A DNA stretch of 64,000 nt from Aporrectodea caliginosa (GCA_020284085.1 JACEVL010000005.1:2147261-2211260); one strand, 5' to 3'; positions 40,531 through 53,006 are shown, numbered from the stretch's first letter. The notes: generated by a model from the sequence alone, not told the origin. Numbers and translations: made by a program.

Positions 40531-41325
40531 CATAGGCGCAACCACCCTATGGGACCCGTGGGACGCGTCCCCCCCAACTTTCGAAAAGCTTGGGACCGTC
40601 CCCCAACTTTTGAAAATTTTGAGGTAAACGAGAGCCCAAAATGCACTCCATTTGGTATCAAATGCTCAAAATTGCGTTGACCCCGATGGTGGAGCTTACG
40701 ACGCTCCCCCGTACCCCTAGTCGTTAGGGGTTTCTTGCCTTCGTCATTCGCGGCTGTGCACCTTCCGCACTCGCAATTCCCTCCACTCTCGGACGTTCTA
40801 GTAGGTCCGTCCCCTAACAAATCACTGGACTTGGCCGATAAAATACAGGGTAAGGCTAAAGCCGCTAAACTCAATTGAGTCTGTAAGAATTCAGTGTAGA
40901 ATGTTGCTGTATAATTTCACTCTAAAACTTTACTTATCTCGATTTTTTAAATTCGACTTAGGCTCGCGGTAGAAGCCTAGGAGGACATTTCAATTTTTAA
41001 TGCTGCGACTGCGAGTGGTGTTCTTCTAAAACCTAAAATCTCAGTTTATTTATAATAATAAAGTCATATTTTTTACAGATTTAGATAGTTTAGGTACTTT
41101 TACATCGAAATCATCGGTGAAAAATTTAAGGTAAATTAGAGCCCAAAATGTACTCCATTTGGTTTCAAATGCTCAAAATTGCCCCGCCCCAGGCCCCGAT
41201 GGGGAGCTTACGACGCTCCCCCATACCCCCTAGTCAATCGCAGCTTCGCGCCTTCGGCGCTCGCAATTCCCCCTCAGACATTCTAGTAGGTCCCCCCCAA
41301 CTTCTGGACCGTGGTTGCGCCCCTG
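40531..41325. mobile_element. hAT-type MITE with internal direct repeat
   Basis: The ends are CATAGGCGCAACCA and TGGTTGCGCCCCTG, flanked by the perfect octamer CTACTGGC (40523-40530 and 41326-41333). A roughly 190-bp unit (AGAGCCCAAAATGCACTCCA, then GGAGCTTACGACGCTCCCCC) occurs twice in direct orientation, at about 40620-40815 and 41128-41300. It has no transposase. Confidence 0.88.
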
Positions 41326-41333
41326 CTACTGGC

Positions 41334-42350
41334 ATACGATGCGATTAAAATAACAGGACTTTGCCCTGTACGCACACTGCATTGGCATACAGGACCGAGC
41401 ACGGAAGTTCCAAGCTATAAATATACGAATAAGCTTACTCCAAAGAACTTGAGTAAACTACAGGCAGTCTGAGCCAAAGATTTTTACACGGAGGAAGATG
41501 AACTACTGATGCGAATCAGGGCGCGTGATGAATTCTGGTATAGGCGCAAGGGTTTCTGGTCTATCCATGGTATAGCAACGAAAAGTTCCTATATCTACCA
41601 TGTTAAAATCCACCAGTTAAAAGTCGTTTTATACGAAAACTGTGGTAATATCAAAATCATATAAACAAATTTATCGGTAGTACTTTATTCAAACTTTAGA
41701 AATTTGGCCTGAAATTGACACCAGCTTAATCTTAAGCCTAAAACTTACAGCACGCCATACGGCATGGGTTATGGAAATTCTGTTAACCGTGAATGCTGGT
41801 GTATAATTAAAGTCGCTTACGCCGCCTCTATGTCACGATTTGGAGTAAGACAGATGAAATGCATCGCACACAAAACTATGACTTACATCAGCGTACACGA
41901 ATTTTTAAGCCCAGTTCTCAGTCCAGTAACCGCCACGAGACATCATTTCATATCTTACAGCAGGCCATACTGCATGCGATGTGATCTGAATCAAATAGTC
42001 TTCAATGTGTGGGATGGTTAGGATCAGCAGTGTCGTAAACCTTCAGATGTTGTGTCAGGCTAGTCTCACATGGTAGATCCTGAAGCAAACATCTCCCTAA
42101 TCAAATGGCGGTATTTTCCAGCATCAGATACTAATATAGATGTTGTTGCAAATATACTAATGTACTAATATACTAATATAGACGTTGTTGCAAATATAAA
42201 TATTTTATTTCCTATATCGACCGTAAAGCCTCGAACCTACTCACAGTCGCACATGACCGACAACCGAATTTTCTCTCTGGAACGTTTTGCATATGAAAAT
42301 CTAGTTCTGTTTGTTCCTTACGAATGTCTATAATAGGAGCGCCCAGTGGA
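41334..42350. other. No gene recognised; short tandem repeat
   Basis: ACTAATATAGAYGTTGTTGC followed by AAATATA occurs twice (about 42130-42195). The frame 41764-42021 shows no family pattern. Confidence 0.35.
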
Positions 42351-42504
42351 GCGAGCGAATTCATCATCATAATTGTTATCGTCGTCCTAATCGACAGCAT
42401 CACCATCACCATCATCATAATCATCATCATCAGCCACATCATCAACAGTATCATAATCAGCATGGAGCTGTGTTTTAGACCGATCCTGTTTTCTCTCAAC
42501 ATCT

Positions 42505-42655
42505 GGAACGAATGTTGTTCCTGGTAAACGTTATGTCTTTGGCCAACGTTCATTCACAGTTGCTGGTTCCTCTATCTGGAATTCTTTATCTCCTCACGTT
42601 TGCTGCTTTGCTATCGAAACAGCCTTTCGCTGTAAACTGTAAGGCTGTAAGTGTG
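42505..42655 (+). mobile_element. LINE C-terminal remnant
   Basis: One plus frame reads GQRSFTVAGSSIWNSLSPHV and continues to a stop. This is the terminal tail pattern of CR1-like LINE proteins. Upstream a CAT microsatellite (42360-42440) encodes His/Met artefacts. Confidence 0.6.
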
Positions 42656-43445
42656 CTCATGGTTTCTGCCGACTTCAAAGTGCATATCTGAACTTCATAA
42701 GGAGAATATTATCAAATGACAATTGCACCGACTTGTATTGTGTCATCATAATCTTCATCATCAGCAGCATTTTCATAAATAATAAAATACAGCCCGTAAA
42801 AACAAAGTTTTTTACTATATCCATCTAGTATCCTATAATGCGTCTTACGAAGCAGTTACCTCTACAAATATATAGTCCGCGTTCATTTTACGTCATAGCG
42901 TGCGTTTAATCAGGCAGCGCGCCCGTTTTTGTTGCGGCCAATGGCAACGCTGCGTATCGGAAAAGTTGATTCCCCGATTCGAAAAGTTGAGTCCCCGATT
43001 CTATAAGCTTGCCTTTTGGGGGGAGCTGAAATTTTTATAGAATGAAGTGTCTGCGAGGGCGAGTCTATCTGCCAAGTTTCAGGACGATTGAATGATTGTA
43101 AGTGATCGAATTAGTCGTTGCAAGATTTGACTTTTTAGCCTGTGGCTCAAACAAACAAACAAACAAACATTCAAGATTTCCGTAAGTTAAACTAGATGGA
43201 TAAAAACCAAAGAATTCTGTCAAAAATATATTTACAAATAAGAGGCTTTAGTGTTTCGGTTAAATTGCGAAAATAGCTGAATTGATTTTCAGTTCACAAA
43301 GCCATCTGGAACTCAGACTCTGTCCCTGAAAACTAACTGAATGTCGCGTTTAGCTTTAGAATAGTTTTCTTTAGGATGCGCTCAAAATATTTTGTAGGCC
43401 CTATTTGATTAATTTTCAGTTCGTTTAATGTTGGGTTTTAGCATT
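42656..43445. other. No gene; probable retroelement tail
   Basis: CTGTGGCTCAAACAAACAAA repeats end near 43170, a typical 3' tail of an unidentified retroelement. A GTTGATTCCCCGATTCGAAA motif is repeated nearby (42965 and 42985). Confidence 0.4.
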
Positions 43446-43449
43446 TAAT

Positions 43450-43682
43450 ATAAAAATAATAATAATATCTTTTCTTTATTAAGCGCTTGACAAACGCACT
43501 GCGCTGTACATTTACATGTTATGCAATTGAAATCTTAACTACTAACTGAACAGACAGCTTGCAATACAACGGCGCTAATAGCAGCCTACAAAGCATATCC
43601 GCCCAACGGGGGCTCGAACTCGGTACCTCTCGGTCTGTGTGCCAGATGTTATCCAATGCGCCACGGGCCCCCCCCAGAAACT
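43450..43682 (-). mobile_element. tRNA-derived SINE, second family
   Basis: On the minus strand the A-box-like TGGCGCATTGGATAA and B-box-like GAGTTCGAGCCCC lie near 43600-43670. The AAGCGCTTGACAAACGCACT body end lies at the left with an AATAATAAT-type tail. It is distinct from the SINE at 38,100. Confidence 0.55.
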
Positions 43683-43689
43683 GCGGCTT

Positions 43690-44522
43690 TACCGTACCTT
43701 TTACGCGCGGTTAATGAAGTCAATTCTGATCAGGTCCACAAGAACCAAGTTCTTTGCAATGTTTTGATCAGTTTCTGTGCCAACTCATGTAAACTAAAAG
43801 GTAAGTGTGAAGAGAAAGCCTCGCTTGGAGACTTTAATTAGCCTATCCGTTGTCCTATTTCAACACTTCCACATAGGTCTGTTGTTGTATACTGTCTACC
43901 GTTTACAAACATTCTAGGCATTATGGCGCTATAGAATTTCTTATGTAAACAGATTTTTGACGTTGCAATAAATATCCGAAATTAAGTTTGAAATCCTGTT
44001 GAGAGTTGACAGAACTGCACAAACAGACATTCGTTTATTTACTAATTCGATTTCAATCCTAGCATTCACATAGCGCCCTAGACAAGATTAAAAGCCGTGA
44101 ACTGGCGGACAACGCAGAATTCACTATAGGCCTACACGTTGAAGCCAAAATCTCTAAAAAATTCAGGCTTAGCTTTGAATTCCAAATCTTCCTCGTCGAA
44201 GTGTAGCTGTTTTCTTATTGCTGCGAAGACGAACTAATTTTCCTTAGGCCTAAGTTTAAAAACCGAAAATCTCTTGGTTAAAGATTTTAAATGAAGATTT
44301 TGAACGTTTAATTGTAGACCTCAATATCAATTTACTGATAAGAAAAATATTCATATTACCTTGACTTCTAACAGAAATATTACTATAATTCACAAAATCC
44401 TTCAAATTCAACAAATAGACTGTCCAATTTCATGTCTTTCTTCCTGAAGGGTCGAATATTATTGGTAGTCACCTAGAAATAATTATATAGGCCTAAACTA
44501 ATTTCCATTAATGTTTTTTCGA
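43690..44522. other. No gene recognised
   Basis: AT-rich sequence downstream of the NHL gene's stop; part is presumably its 3' UTR. No repeats were identified. Confidence 0.3.
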
Positions 44523-45391
44523 TTATTTAAATTCAAAAATTAAAATTTCCCCTTCGTCCCAATTGTCAGCCACAATCAGTCGACCTCTTGACTCATCCAG
44601 AAGAATCAGCTCTGGTTCTCGTAATCCGTGCTTTTCACTTGAAAGAATTTCTCTCTTAAATTCCAAATCTGAGTCCAATAGCAGAACTCGACCGTTCCGT
44701 TGATCAGCGACCATGACGATTCCAATTCCATCTGTGGCCAAATATACGGGACGAATAATTTGTCCAAAGGTGGCTCCCTGATTTTCGCCGAATGACTTCT
44801 TAATTTTTCCATCTGCATTCACTAGACACACTCCGTTCATACCATTATAACCGCTATAACTGACCACAAAATTACCATTGGTCAGTTTAATAGCATGAAA
44901 TGGATAACAAATAGGCCTATTTGCGTCTGATGGCAGGTTTATTTCACGGATCCATTGCCCATCTGACGAATATTCATTTATTTTATTTTTATTACAAGCA
45001 GTTAAAATGACATTCGACTCATTTGTAACAGACAGACCGTATCCCCAATCTTCTCCTGTTAACCATTTCTTTATTAACTTTCCATTTGCATCAACTCTTA
45101 AGATTTCTTTCGACTGACCGGCGACTTTGGAATCGCTGATGTAGAGACATTTATTTCTGTTGCAAGATTCCATGTCCTGTGGGTCAATTAATTCCTTCAA
45201 GTTCCATCGACGACTGAAACTGAATTTCAACGAATCATAAACTTCAACCTCTGAACTCAATTCACTCGCAATAAACAATTCTATGCCTAGGATCGTAAAT
45301 CCACGGATCAATTTACTATTCTCCTCTTCGGCATTTGTTCTGATCGCCTGAACTAAAACTGGATTCCATTTCTGTGCGTTTCTGAGTTTAA
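44523..45391 (-). CDS. NHL-repeat beta-propeller protein, terminal exon
   Basis: The acceptor TCTTTTCAG precedes 45391, and the frame stays open for 289 codons to the stop. The start shown by a frame beginning near 45311 is not a real start, since coding continues upstream to the splice site. The product has NHL/six-blade propeller repeats: LFIASELSSEVEVYD, CLYISDSKVAGQSKEILRVD, VILTACNKNKINEYSSDGQW, FHAIKLTNGNFVVSYSG and VMVADQRNGRVLLLDSDLEF. Such propellers, common as stand-alone or TRIM-linked proteins in invertebrates, bind proteins or RNA. The exon starts in phase 1, compatible with the candidate exon at 47301-47399. The full gene's N-terminus is not defined here. Confidence 0.75.
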
Positions 45392-45394
45392 CTG

Positions 45395-46640
45395 AAAAGA
45401 AATAAAAATTATTCTAATAAATAATTATATCGATTTCCTTAATTTATCTAAATTTACATTATTTCATTTTATTGTAAACATTCCATAAAAGATACGAAGT
45501 AATACAGTACTGCGGCGCAATTAACGTTGCGACATATACAGTAATAGGCTTCTCGCGGCTTTTGGCTGCTTAGCCGCCGGTTGCGTCCCTCTTCCCCCGC
45601 CTCAGCTGCCTGGCTGCGACGATCCCTTCCCGCCGCCTTTAGCTACATAACTGCGTCCCCTGGATTTGGTCGGGTCCCCTTCTTCTGGCCGTTCCTCCTG
45701 AGACACTATAAGTAGTGTTCTGTTTGATGAGGACAAAATCCCGGTTGAGATTAAGATGGTAGTTGTGTTGATATTGACTGACGTCTTACATTTTTTTGTG
45801 AATTAATAATACGCAACGTGTTACTGAATCGTGCTGTTGTCGTCCTTTCGTCGAGTAACTAAATGTATGGTTGACTGTCAGTGGTGTCGATAAGCCCTCT
45901 AACAGGTCAGGGAGGCCAAGTCCAGGGGACGATTGGAAGAGAAAGAGGATCCAGAATTCGCCACCATAGAGGTACCAGAAAGAGATAGAAGGATCCACCC
46001 AGACAGACCGAAAGAAGTGGGTCCGGAGTTTTCCGCCACAATACTTACAAACTGACGGTCTTGATGATGATACTTAGAAAAAACAGACTTTCGCAAATGC
46101 AGGAAATGCCGTGGACATACAAACTGGAATGAAATCTGAGGGAATTAGACAGACAAATAGACAAACCGTAGCAAGCGAGACAGATGCAGACGAACAGTGG
46201 GTGATTTTAAGTAGAAGCTCAAGACATCAAGCTAACAAGTATGGCATGCCGTTAAATATGAATAGGCTAGTGTCTCTAAACATGAAGGAAATGATGTCCT
46301 AATAAATTATAGATACATGTAATCCGTGGTTGAAATAATTTATAATAAATAAAAGAAAATGTATATCAACGATGCAATTATGCTTCAATTCATGTTTGAG
46401 AACTAAATGTTTCTGTCTGCCTTCTGAAAAAATTCAATGCCCAAGACTTTTGTTTGCCAATGATAACATTTTTCATCAAGAGAGTTGTTATTTAAAAACT
46501 GAAACAAGGAGACACAGGCCTATGCCGATGATTTTGTCGATTTAAGTGTATTTGCCATGTTAACTAATCAATAAGCTAGTTCAGCATTATTTTTCCCGCA
46601 AGGCATGACGGGAAAAGTGATAGTTCCCCGTTCATAAACA
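45395..46640. other. Intron or intergenic; possible LTR debris, not resolved
   Basis: The stretch 45540-46080 is GC-richer than its flanks and contains GGTTGACTGTCAGTGGTGTC, resembling an LTR/primer-site junction. No retroviral frame supports it. The other open frames are short and unrecognised. Confidence 0.3.
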
Positions 46641-46649
46641 AAGCGAAAC

Positions 46650-46766
46650 ATGGCGGAGAGCTTAGACGAATCGTTCAAAGTGGACGACTTTAATCGATGG
46701 AATGTAGATGATTTGAAGAAATTTATAACAGAAAGATGCCACAAGACAACTTCATCGAGTTAAACA
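46650..46766 (+). other. Short SAP-like coding remnant
   Basis: A 38-codon frame reads MAESLDESFKVDDFN, then RWNVDDLKKFITERC. This start-plus-SAP-helix pattern is common at the N-terminus of transposon-derived genes. It stops early, so it is a remnant or a first exon. Confidence 0.35.
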
Positions 46767-46769
46767 TGA

Positions 46770-47295
46770 ACTCGTGGCAATCAAATATCTTCTAATATTT
46801 GCGTCAAAGTAGATTATAGCAACATCGCTACCGGCGATGAACGATGACCTATGACCGGAAGTAAAAGTAAACTGGCTGCGCATGCGCACTGGTAATGCTG
46901 AAGCAGCTTATAATGAAATCGCACCTTTTCTCGAAATGCGTTTGCATGCGCACATAGTCTATATCAATATTCGCAGTGAACGAAAACCCACAACTGCTGC
47001 ACTTTTAAAATACTGTAACAGTGGTAGGCTAATTAATTATAGGGTTTCATTCTAAAGTTTAAATTTAGTAGCACGTGTTAAGCGTATACAACCAAAGTGG
47101 ATAAATATAAGTATACGTTGATGAAAATATGAATAAAGAGACCCATGGATGATGTGTTCTATTCTTCTAAAGAATAATATAAAATAATTAATCAAATTGT
47201 CTGATGTGAGCGTTGGAACGACAAGCTGATTTAATTTGTGTGAAAGAGAAAATCATGCATCCTGTCTGTTCTAGTCTAATCAGAAGACGTCTATA
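46770..47295. other. No feature recognised
   Basis: AT-rich sequence, probably intronic if the exon at 47301-47399 belongs to the NHL gene. Confidence 0.3.
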
Positions 47296-47300
47296 GCTAC

Positions 47301-47399
47301 CTTGAACGTCATGTGTCATTCTTCCAATGTCAACGTACGTTGATGAACCCACGTTATATTCGTCAGGATTCCTTTCTGTAAGTCTTGCTTGTGGCGATT
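47301..47399 (-). CDS. Candidate upstream exon of the NHL gene
   Basis: The acceptor TTACTCTTTCCAG and donor CAAG|GTAGCT bound 99 nt in phase 1 at both ends. It encodes SPQARLTERNPDEYNVGSS, then TYVDIGRMTHDVQ. Its phase matches the terminal NHL exon 1.9 kb away on the same strand. The donor is only moderate and the peptide has no known domain, so it is a candidate only. Confidence 0.4.
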
Positions 47400-48640
47400 C
47401 TGGAAAGAGTAACAGTACCAAAACGACAATAGTCTTCAAACAGGGCAAGAAATCAGAAAATAGGACATAAAAATCGAATTCTCACACCAATGACTTACTA
47501 TCATGATACGAGTAGATGCGAAAAACGACTTTGTGAAGAGTAGCCTAACCTTTTCACTAACTACATGCACGTGAATTTTTGGATCGCACTCTATCAATGG
47601 TTCGGTTCTGCGTTTTTGTGTTGACTTTCAAGACTATGACTAGTTTATAACAGACACTTCTTTCCTACTCTGACAGATTCGATTATAGTTCGTCGTGGTT
47701 GTAGAAAACGTCAGATGTCGTAGTCGTCGTAATGTGACATCCTCATTCTCAATCGATTATATATAATAGTAACTCAAGTATTATGGATAGTGAAATAATA
47801 TGCGCGTTAAAGAAGACAAAGACTATGACTGCCTAATTAAAGTCTCTTCAACAGACAGAACACCACTACGATATAACCGTGGCGCTATAAAATCTAAGTA
47901 ATTTTATTCACACAAATAAAATAAGAAGCAATTTGTTGCAGCAATTTTAAAACGTAAACTTTTACCTAATTAAAGAAATTCTATGTATGGACACATAGCA
48001 TCACGTTCATAAACACGGAAAGGGAGGTTGGAAAGTCTGAATAAGGGAACAATCATGTTCATACTTTGAACATATCATGTGTTTCTGTAGACACGGTAAA
48101 ATAAATAATATTAAGTAAGTTTAAAGTTGTTGCAAAAACCGGAACAAATATAAACACTAAACACAGTAAACAGTGCTTAATTTAACTCAGGAGCGTTATA
48201 GTCCCTACTCGCGGGCGAGAACGGCCAAAGTTTTCGACCATATTCAAGTCATCGAGTCACTTTAGTGTTGAGTTGCAAAATTTCCTATGACTTTTGTTTT
48301 TAGGCTTTTCATTAATTATATCATCGGTCAACCACTAAATCAATCACTTTGATGACGATGTATTAGCGAAAAATAATAACGGTCCACACTAGGCCCTATA
48401 TAGAACAAATGCGACGGTTTATGTAGCAAAAATAAATTAGGCCCTACTTATTGATCTCTTGACACAATTTGCTGTTGAATCTTATATCTGTAAGGTAGTA
48501 CAGTTTGGATGTTGGATTATAATTTTTGACAATGTACTTCTCGGCGTATCAGCCAGTAACACCAAGAACTATTAGCTCATTAACTTTTATATTAGTGGCT
48601 ACAAGACAGGCCAATGTTTTATCGCATAGAAAATTGCACA
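47400..48640. other. No gene recognised
   Basis: AT-rich sequence with no recognisable frame or repeat. Confidence 0.3.
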
Positions 48641-48649
48641 GTAGGGCTC

Positions 48650-48935
48650 TTTAGTACAAAAATCATAGTTTGCGCATGCTGCTGGGCCGTCCGCAAAGGA
48701 CGCCACGCACCTAGGGGAGGGATCAGAAATTTGTGACGATGTGTGACCATGAGGGGGGGTTTGAGAAATGTGACGTCACATTAGGTCCATGTAACGGAGA
48801 GTGCAGATTCGATAGACGAGGAAGTGCTTAATCTGAATGGAATATCCGTTACACAGGATGAAGAGATCAACGCTCTGAATATTTATTCCACGAAGGCGTA
48901 TTTTGCTTTGCCTTCGGAGAATGGAGAAGCATAAG
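48650..48935 (+). mobile_element. Possible transposon remnant
   Basis: CGTCCGCAAAGGACGCCACGC is a GC-rich hairpin. It is followed by GTGACGTCACATTAGG and a frame encoding LNLNGISVTQDEEINALNIY to a stop at about 48932. The pattern looks like the end of a multicopy element, but the family is not recognised. Confidence 0.3.
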
Positions 48936-49109
48936 TTTGGTAAATTTTTTGAATCATTTTAATAAACATTTTAATTCTAATAATTCTGCCAAAGAATTTC
49001 ATTCTGTGGAATGAATATGTGATTATTGTATTCTATCCATTTTGCTTTGTTCTGCAACAAAATTTCAAGTCTTTTTTAATAGTTATCACTTGTCACTTGG
49101 AAATATTCA

Positions 49110-49499
49110 TCGTCAGACTGCTCTTTTCTTCTTGTGGAGTCCTAATCCAAATTTACGCAGACGATACCCAGGCAAAGGCGGTCACTGCTGCCGACTCCAT
49201 GCAGCTTGCTATAGACTCCCGTGGTGGCTGGATGTCGTCGAATCGACTGCGGTTAAATACTTCTGAAAAGGACATGTATCTGGTTCGGCACAAGACAGCA
49301 GCTTACTTAAATTTTATTTAAATATGTGCCATCTGTACCCATTTTCCTTTCTTCAATTACTCCACCTCTGTTCCGGATCTTGGGGTTAAACTTGACCACT
49401 TTCGCTCAACATGTAAACACTGTCTCTCGTGGCTGCTTGTAGCAGCTGCGCCAACTGCGAGTAATATCCAGCACTCTCACCACAGCGCTGCAGCTACTC
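49110..49499 (+). mobile_element. LINE reverse transcriptase fragment, 5' of a mariner insertion
   Basis: The frame near 49140-49260 encodes VLIQIYADDTQAKAV with the catalytic YADD, then WMSSNRLRLNTSEK. The next motif, LGVKLDHF, is near 49380 in another frame. The LINE continues after the nested element at 50469. Confidence 0.72.
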
Positions 49500-49501
49500 T
49501 A

Positions 49502-50466
49502 CAGGGTGGCTCAAAAAAAATGTCCCACCGGATAAAATGCAATTTCTCCGGAACCAATTGAGATTTAACACTAAATTTTCACCATTTACAGAGGAATGAT
49601 TTCTCAACAATCCATGAAAATTTTACTAAATAATTTCCATAACTTCAAAAGTTACAGCTGTTTTAATGTTAAATTCAATTTTTTCACATTTCCGAAGAAA
49701 AATTGACAGTTATTTACAATTTTCAATGTCAAATAAAATCGTCTTTCATTACGAAATCAGAATCTGTTGAGCAGTTTATCTCAAGGCATGTTCGAAGTGT
49801 CCACCCCTAGCTCTCACACAAGCTCGAAGTCTTTTTGTGAAGCTCAGTATGGCCTTGTTGATTGAGTCCTGCGGCAGCTGATTCAATATTAGCTGCAAGA
49901 CTTTTTCAGCTCGTCAATGTTCTTCGGTTTCGGATGAAATGTCTTGTAACGTTCAAGCATAGCTCCCCAGACGTGATAATCAAGAGGGCTAAGGTCTGGA
50001 GAGTTTGGTGGCCATTCATCTTTGCCAATGAATTCACTGCAGTTGGTGGCAATGAAGCCTTGAGCCAACCTTGCCATGTGAGCAGGCGCACCGTCAGTAA
50101 AAGATTAACAAATTGAGCGCTTAATATTATTTTAAAATATCTGTTTGCTTCATAAATTCTTTCTTTACAACTTGTAATGAAGTCATATGACGTCATAAAT
50201 ATTTGGGTGTTACAAAACAATTTCTCTGTGAAAAAATCTTAAAGAAATAACCATTATTAGACCGTTCATCTGCGGAGATGTGAAAAAATTGAATTTAACA
50301 TTAAAACAGCTGTAACTTTTGAAGTTATGGAAATTACTTAGTAAAATTTTCAGGGATTTTTGAAAATCATTCCTCTGTGAAGGGTGAAAGTTTGGTATAA
50401 AAGTCTCAATTGGTTGCGGAGAAATTGCATTTTATTCGGTGGGACATTTTATATTGAGCCACCCTG
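49502..50466 (-). mobile_element. Mariner-type transposon, internally deleted, nested in a LINE
   Basis: The ends CAGGGTGGCTCAAAAAAAAT and ATTTTATATTGAGCCACCCTG are inverted repeats that continue for about 60 bp. TA flanks at 49500-49501 and 50467-50468. On the minus strand 49889-50077 encodes DEWPPNSPDLSPLDYHVWGA, the last catalytic block of a Tc1/mariner DDE transposase. About 45 further C-terminal codons lie toward 49780 in another frame. The N-terminal half is missing. Confidence 0.88.
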
Positions 50467-50468
50467 TA

Positions 50469-50750
50469 GTTGACGCCTTAGTTACCAGTCGCATTGACAA
50501 TTATTGTCCCTGAATATAATAATATGCTGGCCTCCCACAGAATCGGACTCGGCGCGTTAGGCGAATATCGCGTGGCTGCGCAATTTATTGGTGGCATCCT
50601 AAAGGCGCTTCATGTATCCGACTATATGCGGGATGTCCTGCACTCGTTGCCACTACCCCCAAAGCTGCGTCGAATTAGAGGGGTTGTCCAAAGTGTGGTC
50701 AGAAGTACGTCCGAATCCCGTTGCCAAGAGGTCAGAGGCACAGAGTAGCT
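50469..50750 (+). mobile_element. LINE fragment, 3' of the mariner insertion
   Basis: GACGCCTTAGTTACCAGTCG encodes DALVTSRIDN, which continues the LINE thumb motif interrupted at 49500. SDYMRDVLHSLPLPPKLRRI further on is the usual segment before the C-terminal tail. It is frame-broken. Confidence 0.6.
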
Positions 50751-50799
50751 GTTTAGGCGATTGTCGTTTTGGTCGAATAATTATTGGAAGGTGGAGGAT

Positions 50800-52325
50800 C
50801 AGATGTTTTGGGGTAGGAATTCTTGAAGAGGTGAGACTTCAGTTTTGAGTGAAAAGTCCGACGGGTGATAGCTAGAGAAGCATGAGGCAGATGATGGTGG
50901 GTAGCTGGAAATGGTGGAGGAACTGAAAATTGCGGAATTCATGGAATGGTCGTTCCAGATACGTGGAGCAGTTCGGAATATAGCTCGATTGGAGAACTTG
51001 TGATGAGTAACTGACATGAGGTCGAGTGCTGCAAAGATTACGAATGTACATGAAGCAGGAGCGAGAGAGGTTGGAGATGTGGTTGGAGAAGGAGAGATGC
51101 GGATCAAATAAGATACCAAGATTGCGGAAAGAAGATTCGGAGGTGAAGGTATGATATAAAGAGTTTATGGGTGGGTGTATTGAAGAGTCATGGATTTTCC
51201 AGATTTGGTCAGGATGGTCTGCTTCGGTTGGGTTTAGGCAGAGGAGGCTGGATGACATCCACTGAGAGATCGTAATCGTAATCGTAATCTCGAAACTTCT
51301 AAAGTGCCACTCGAAAGCCAAGCGCAGGGCACCAGCTCATTCACAAGCGCTGGAGATTAGGTTAGCCACGTTGAATTCTTGTGTAAGGGAGGTGGAAAAA
51401 GAGCTTGGGGAGAAGGATATGTACATATAGAGTTGTGTGTCGTCTGCGTTATAGAAGGTGGTCAACAGAAGAGGATTTTGTTAAATGGCTTACCCAACAT
51501 GATGAAGAAGAGTGAGCCCGGACGCAGCCTTGAGGGACACCACAAAAGAGTGGAAGGGGTTGAGAAAGTGGCTGGAGGCTTTTACAGAGAGGGATCTGGC
51601 ATACAAACAGGACTGGAACCAAAGTTGAGCAGTGCCAGAGACGCCAAACCAGGATCAGGAAGAAAGTCGATGAAGAAGAAGGCGGTGATCAATGGTGTCG
51701 AAATGCGGCTGCGATGTCAAGTAGACTGAAGTAGGAGACTTGCCGTTGGCTGACGGCAGAGACCAGTTTATTGCACAGAGAGGCAAGTAGAGCCTCTGTG
51801 GGGAGGTGTTTATTGAAGCCAGGTTGAGGAGTGAATTTGAAGAGGTAGTTGTTGAACCGGCTATGAACATTTCGCTTAGCTAATTAATAGGCCCTGTAGA
51901 AGGAAAGTTTAGAAATGGGACGGTTGTTAGATAGGTTTTCCTTGTCAATATTTGCTGGTTTGAGAAGGGGAGTGACGAGAGAGTGCTTGAAGACCATCTT
52001 GAGTTTGCCAGTACTGTAACAGAGAGAGTTTGATAATTTTGGTGATTGCAGGAATGAGTATAGAGTCTTTGAGGAGAGAGGTGGGGATAGGATTAAGTTC
52101 GCATTGCTTGTTGGGAAGAGAATTTAGGTGGAGTGACACTTCTGCTTCAGAGGCAATCAGAAGAGATTGTATAGTGAAGCGAAGGGATGAAATTTTGTCG
52201 GAGAAAATTGAACAGAAGGTATTAGAGATATAGAGGCTGCTAAAGTGTGGATAGGCATCTCTATAATAGCTTAACCATAAATATATTATATATACAGTCG
52301 CCCTTTGTAGATTCTTCATTTTTTA
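50800..52325 (-). mobile_element. CR1-like LINE reverse transcriptase, opposite strand, degenerate
   Basis: Minus-strand pieces occur in family order. CELNPIPTSLLKDSILIPAI lies at about 52100, an NNRPISKLS block near 51920, FDTIDHRLLLHRLSS near 51660, and ADDTQLY near 51430. SSFRNLGILFDPHLSFSNHI and SCFMYIRNL follow near 51060-51140. At least three frame breaks separate them. A tail-like AATCGTAATCGTAATC block sits at 51268. Confidence 0.75.
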
Positions 52326-52329
52326 TAAA

Positions 52330-52998
52330 AAGAATTTATTTTAACACCATTTTAAAAACTTATTTGAAATAATGTCTTTAATTTCAATTTCAACGTTTTG
52401 CTAAGTAAAAAGTAGGCCTCTTACATGAGAAAATTGATTTCGAGTCTACTGCGTAAAATTCTAAGGGACACGCAGGAATAGTCCCTTCAACAAGTCTAGC
52501 CACTCTGACAGCGCCCTTAAAGCAAACAGGTTCGCCACCTCTGACTTAGTCACTCTACACATTACCCTTATTCAGAGGATGATTAGTCTTCTTTAAAAAT
52601 GATATATATTACATAATTTCAATTTCTGTAGATTAGCCACTATTATTGAGGCGCAGTTGAAGATGGACTGCATCTGATCTATTCTGAGGTAGGTCTAGGC
52701 CCCTACAAGGGCTGCATTGTGGTAATCCTAAAACCTTACAAGAAAGCAAGGCATTATATCGTTGTGCTGATGTTTTTATGTGAAACAGAAGAATGACCCG
52801 AATAGGAAGTTTACTTAGTCAGCCTTGGATGGTTCTCCGTCGGGTTTTCGTCTGTGATACTGAGAATGTGCGCGTGCGTTATAACACGTAAGTGCTGGGT
52901 ATCTCTTTTAAACACATCTCTATTCTTTAAAATCACTCAAGTCAATTATTTCATTGAGCTTTTTAGTTAAAGATAAATTTATACTGATAAGACTCGTC
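52330..52998. other. No feature recognised
   Basis: AT-rich sequence between a LINE and a hAT element. Confidence 0.3.
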
Positions 52999-53006
52999 GT
53001 CTACAC

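Noticed and set aside
40443..40874. 143-codon minus-strand frame
   Set aside because: It crosses the boundary of a hAT MITE at 40531, so it cannot be an old gene.
45540..46080. LTR retrotransposon
   Set aside because: Only one LTR-like region and a primer-site-like stretch are seen; no second LTR or gag/pol frame was found.
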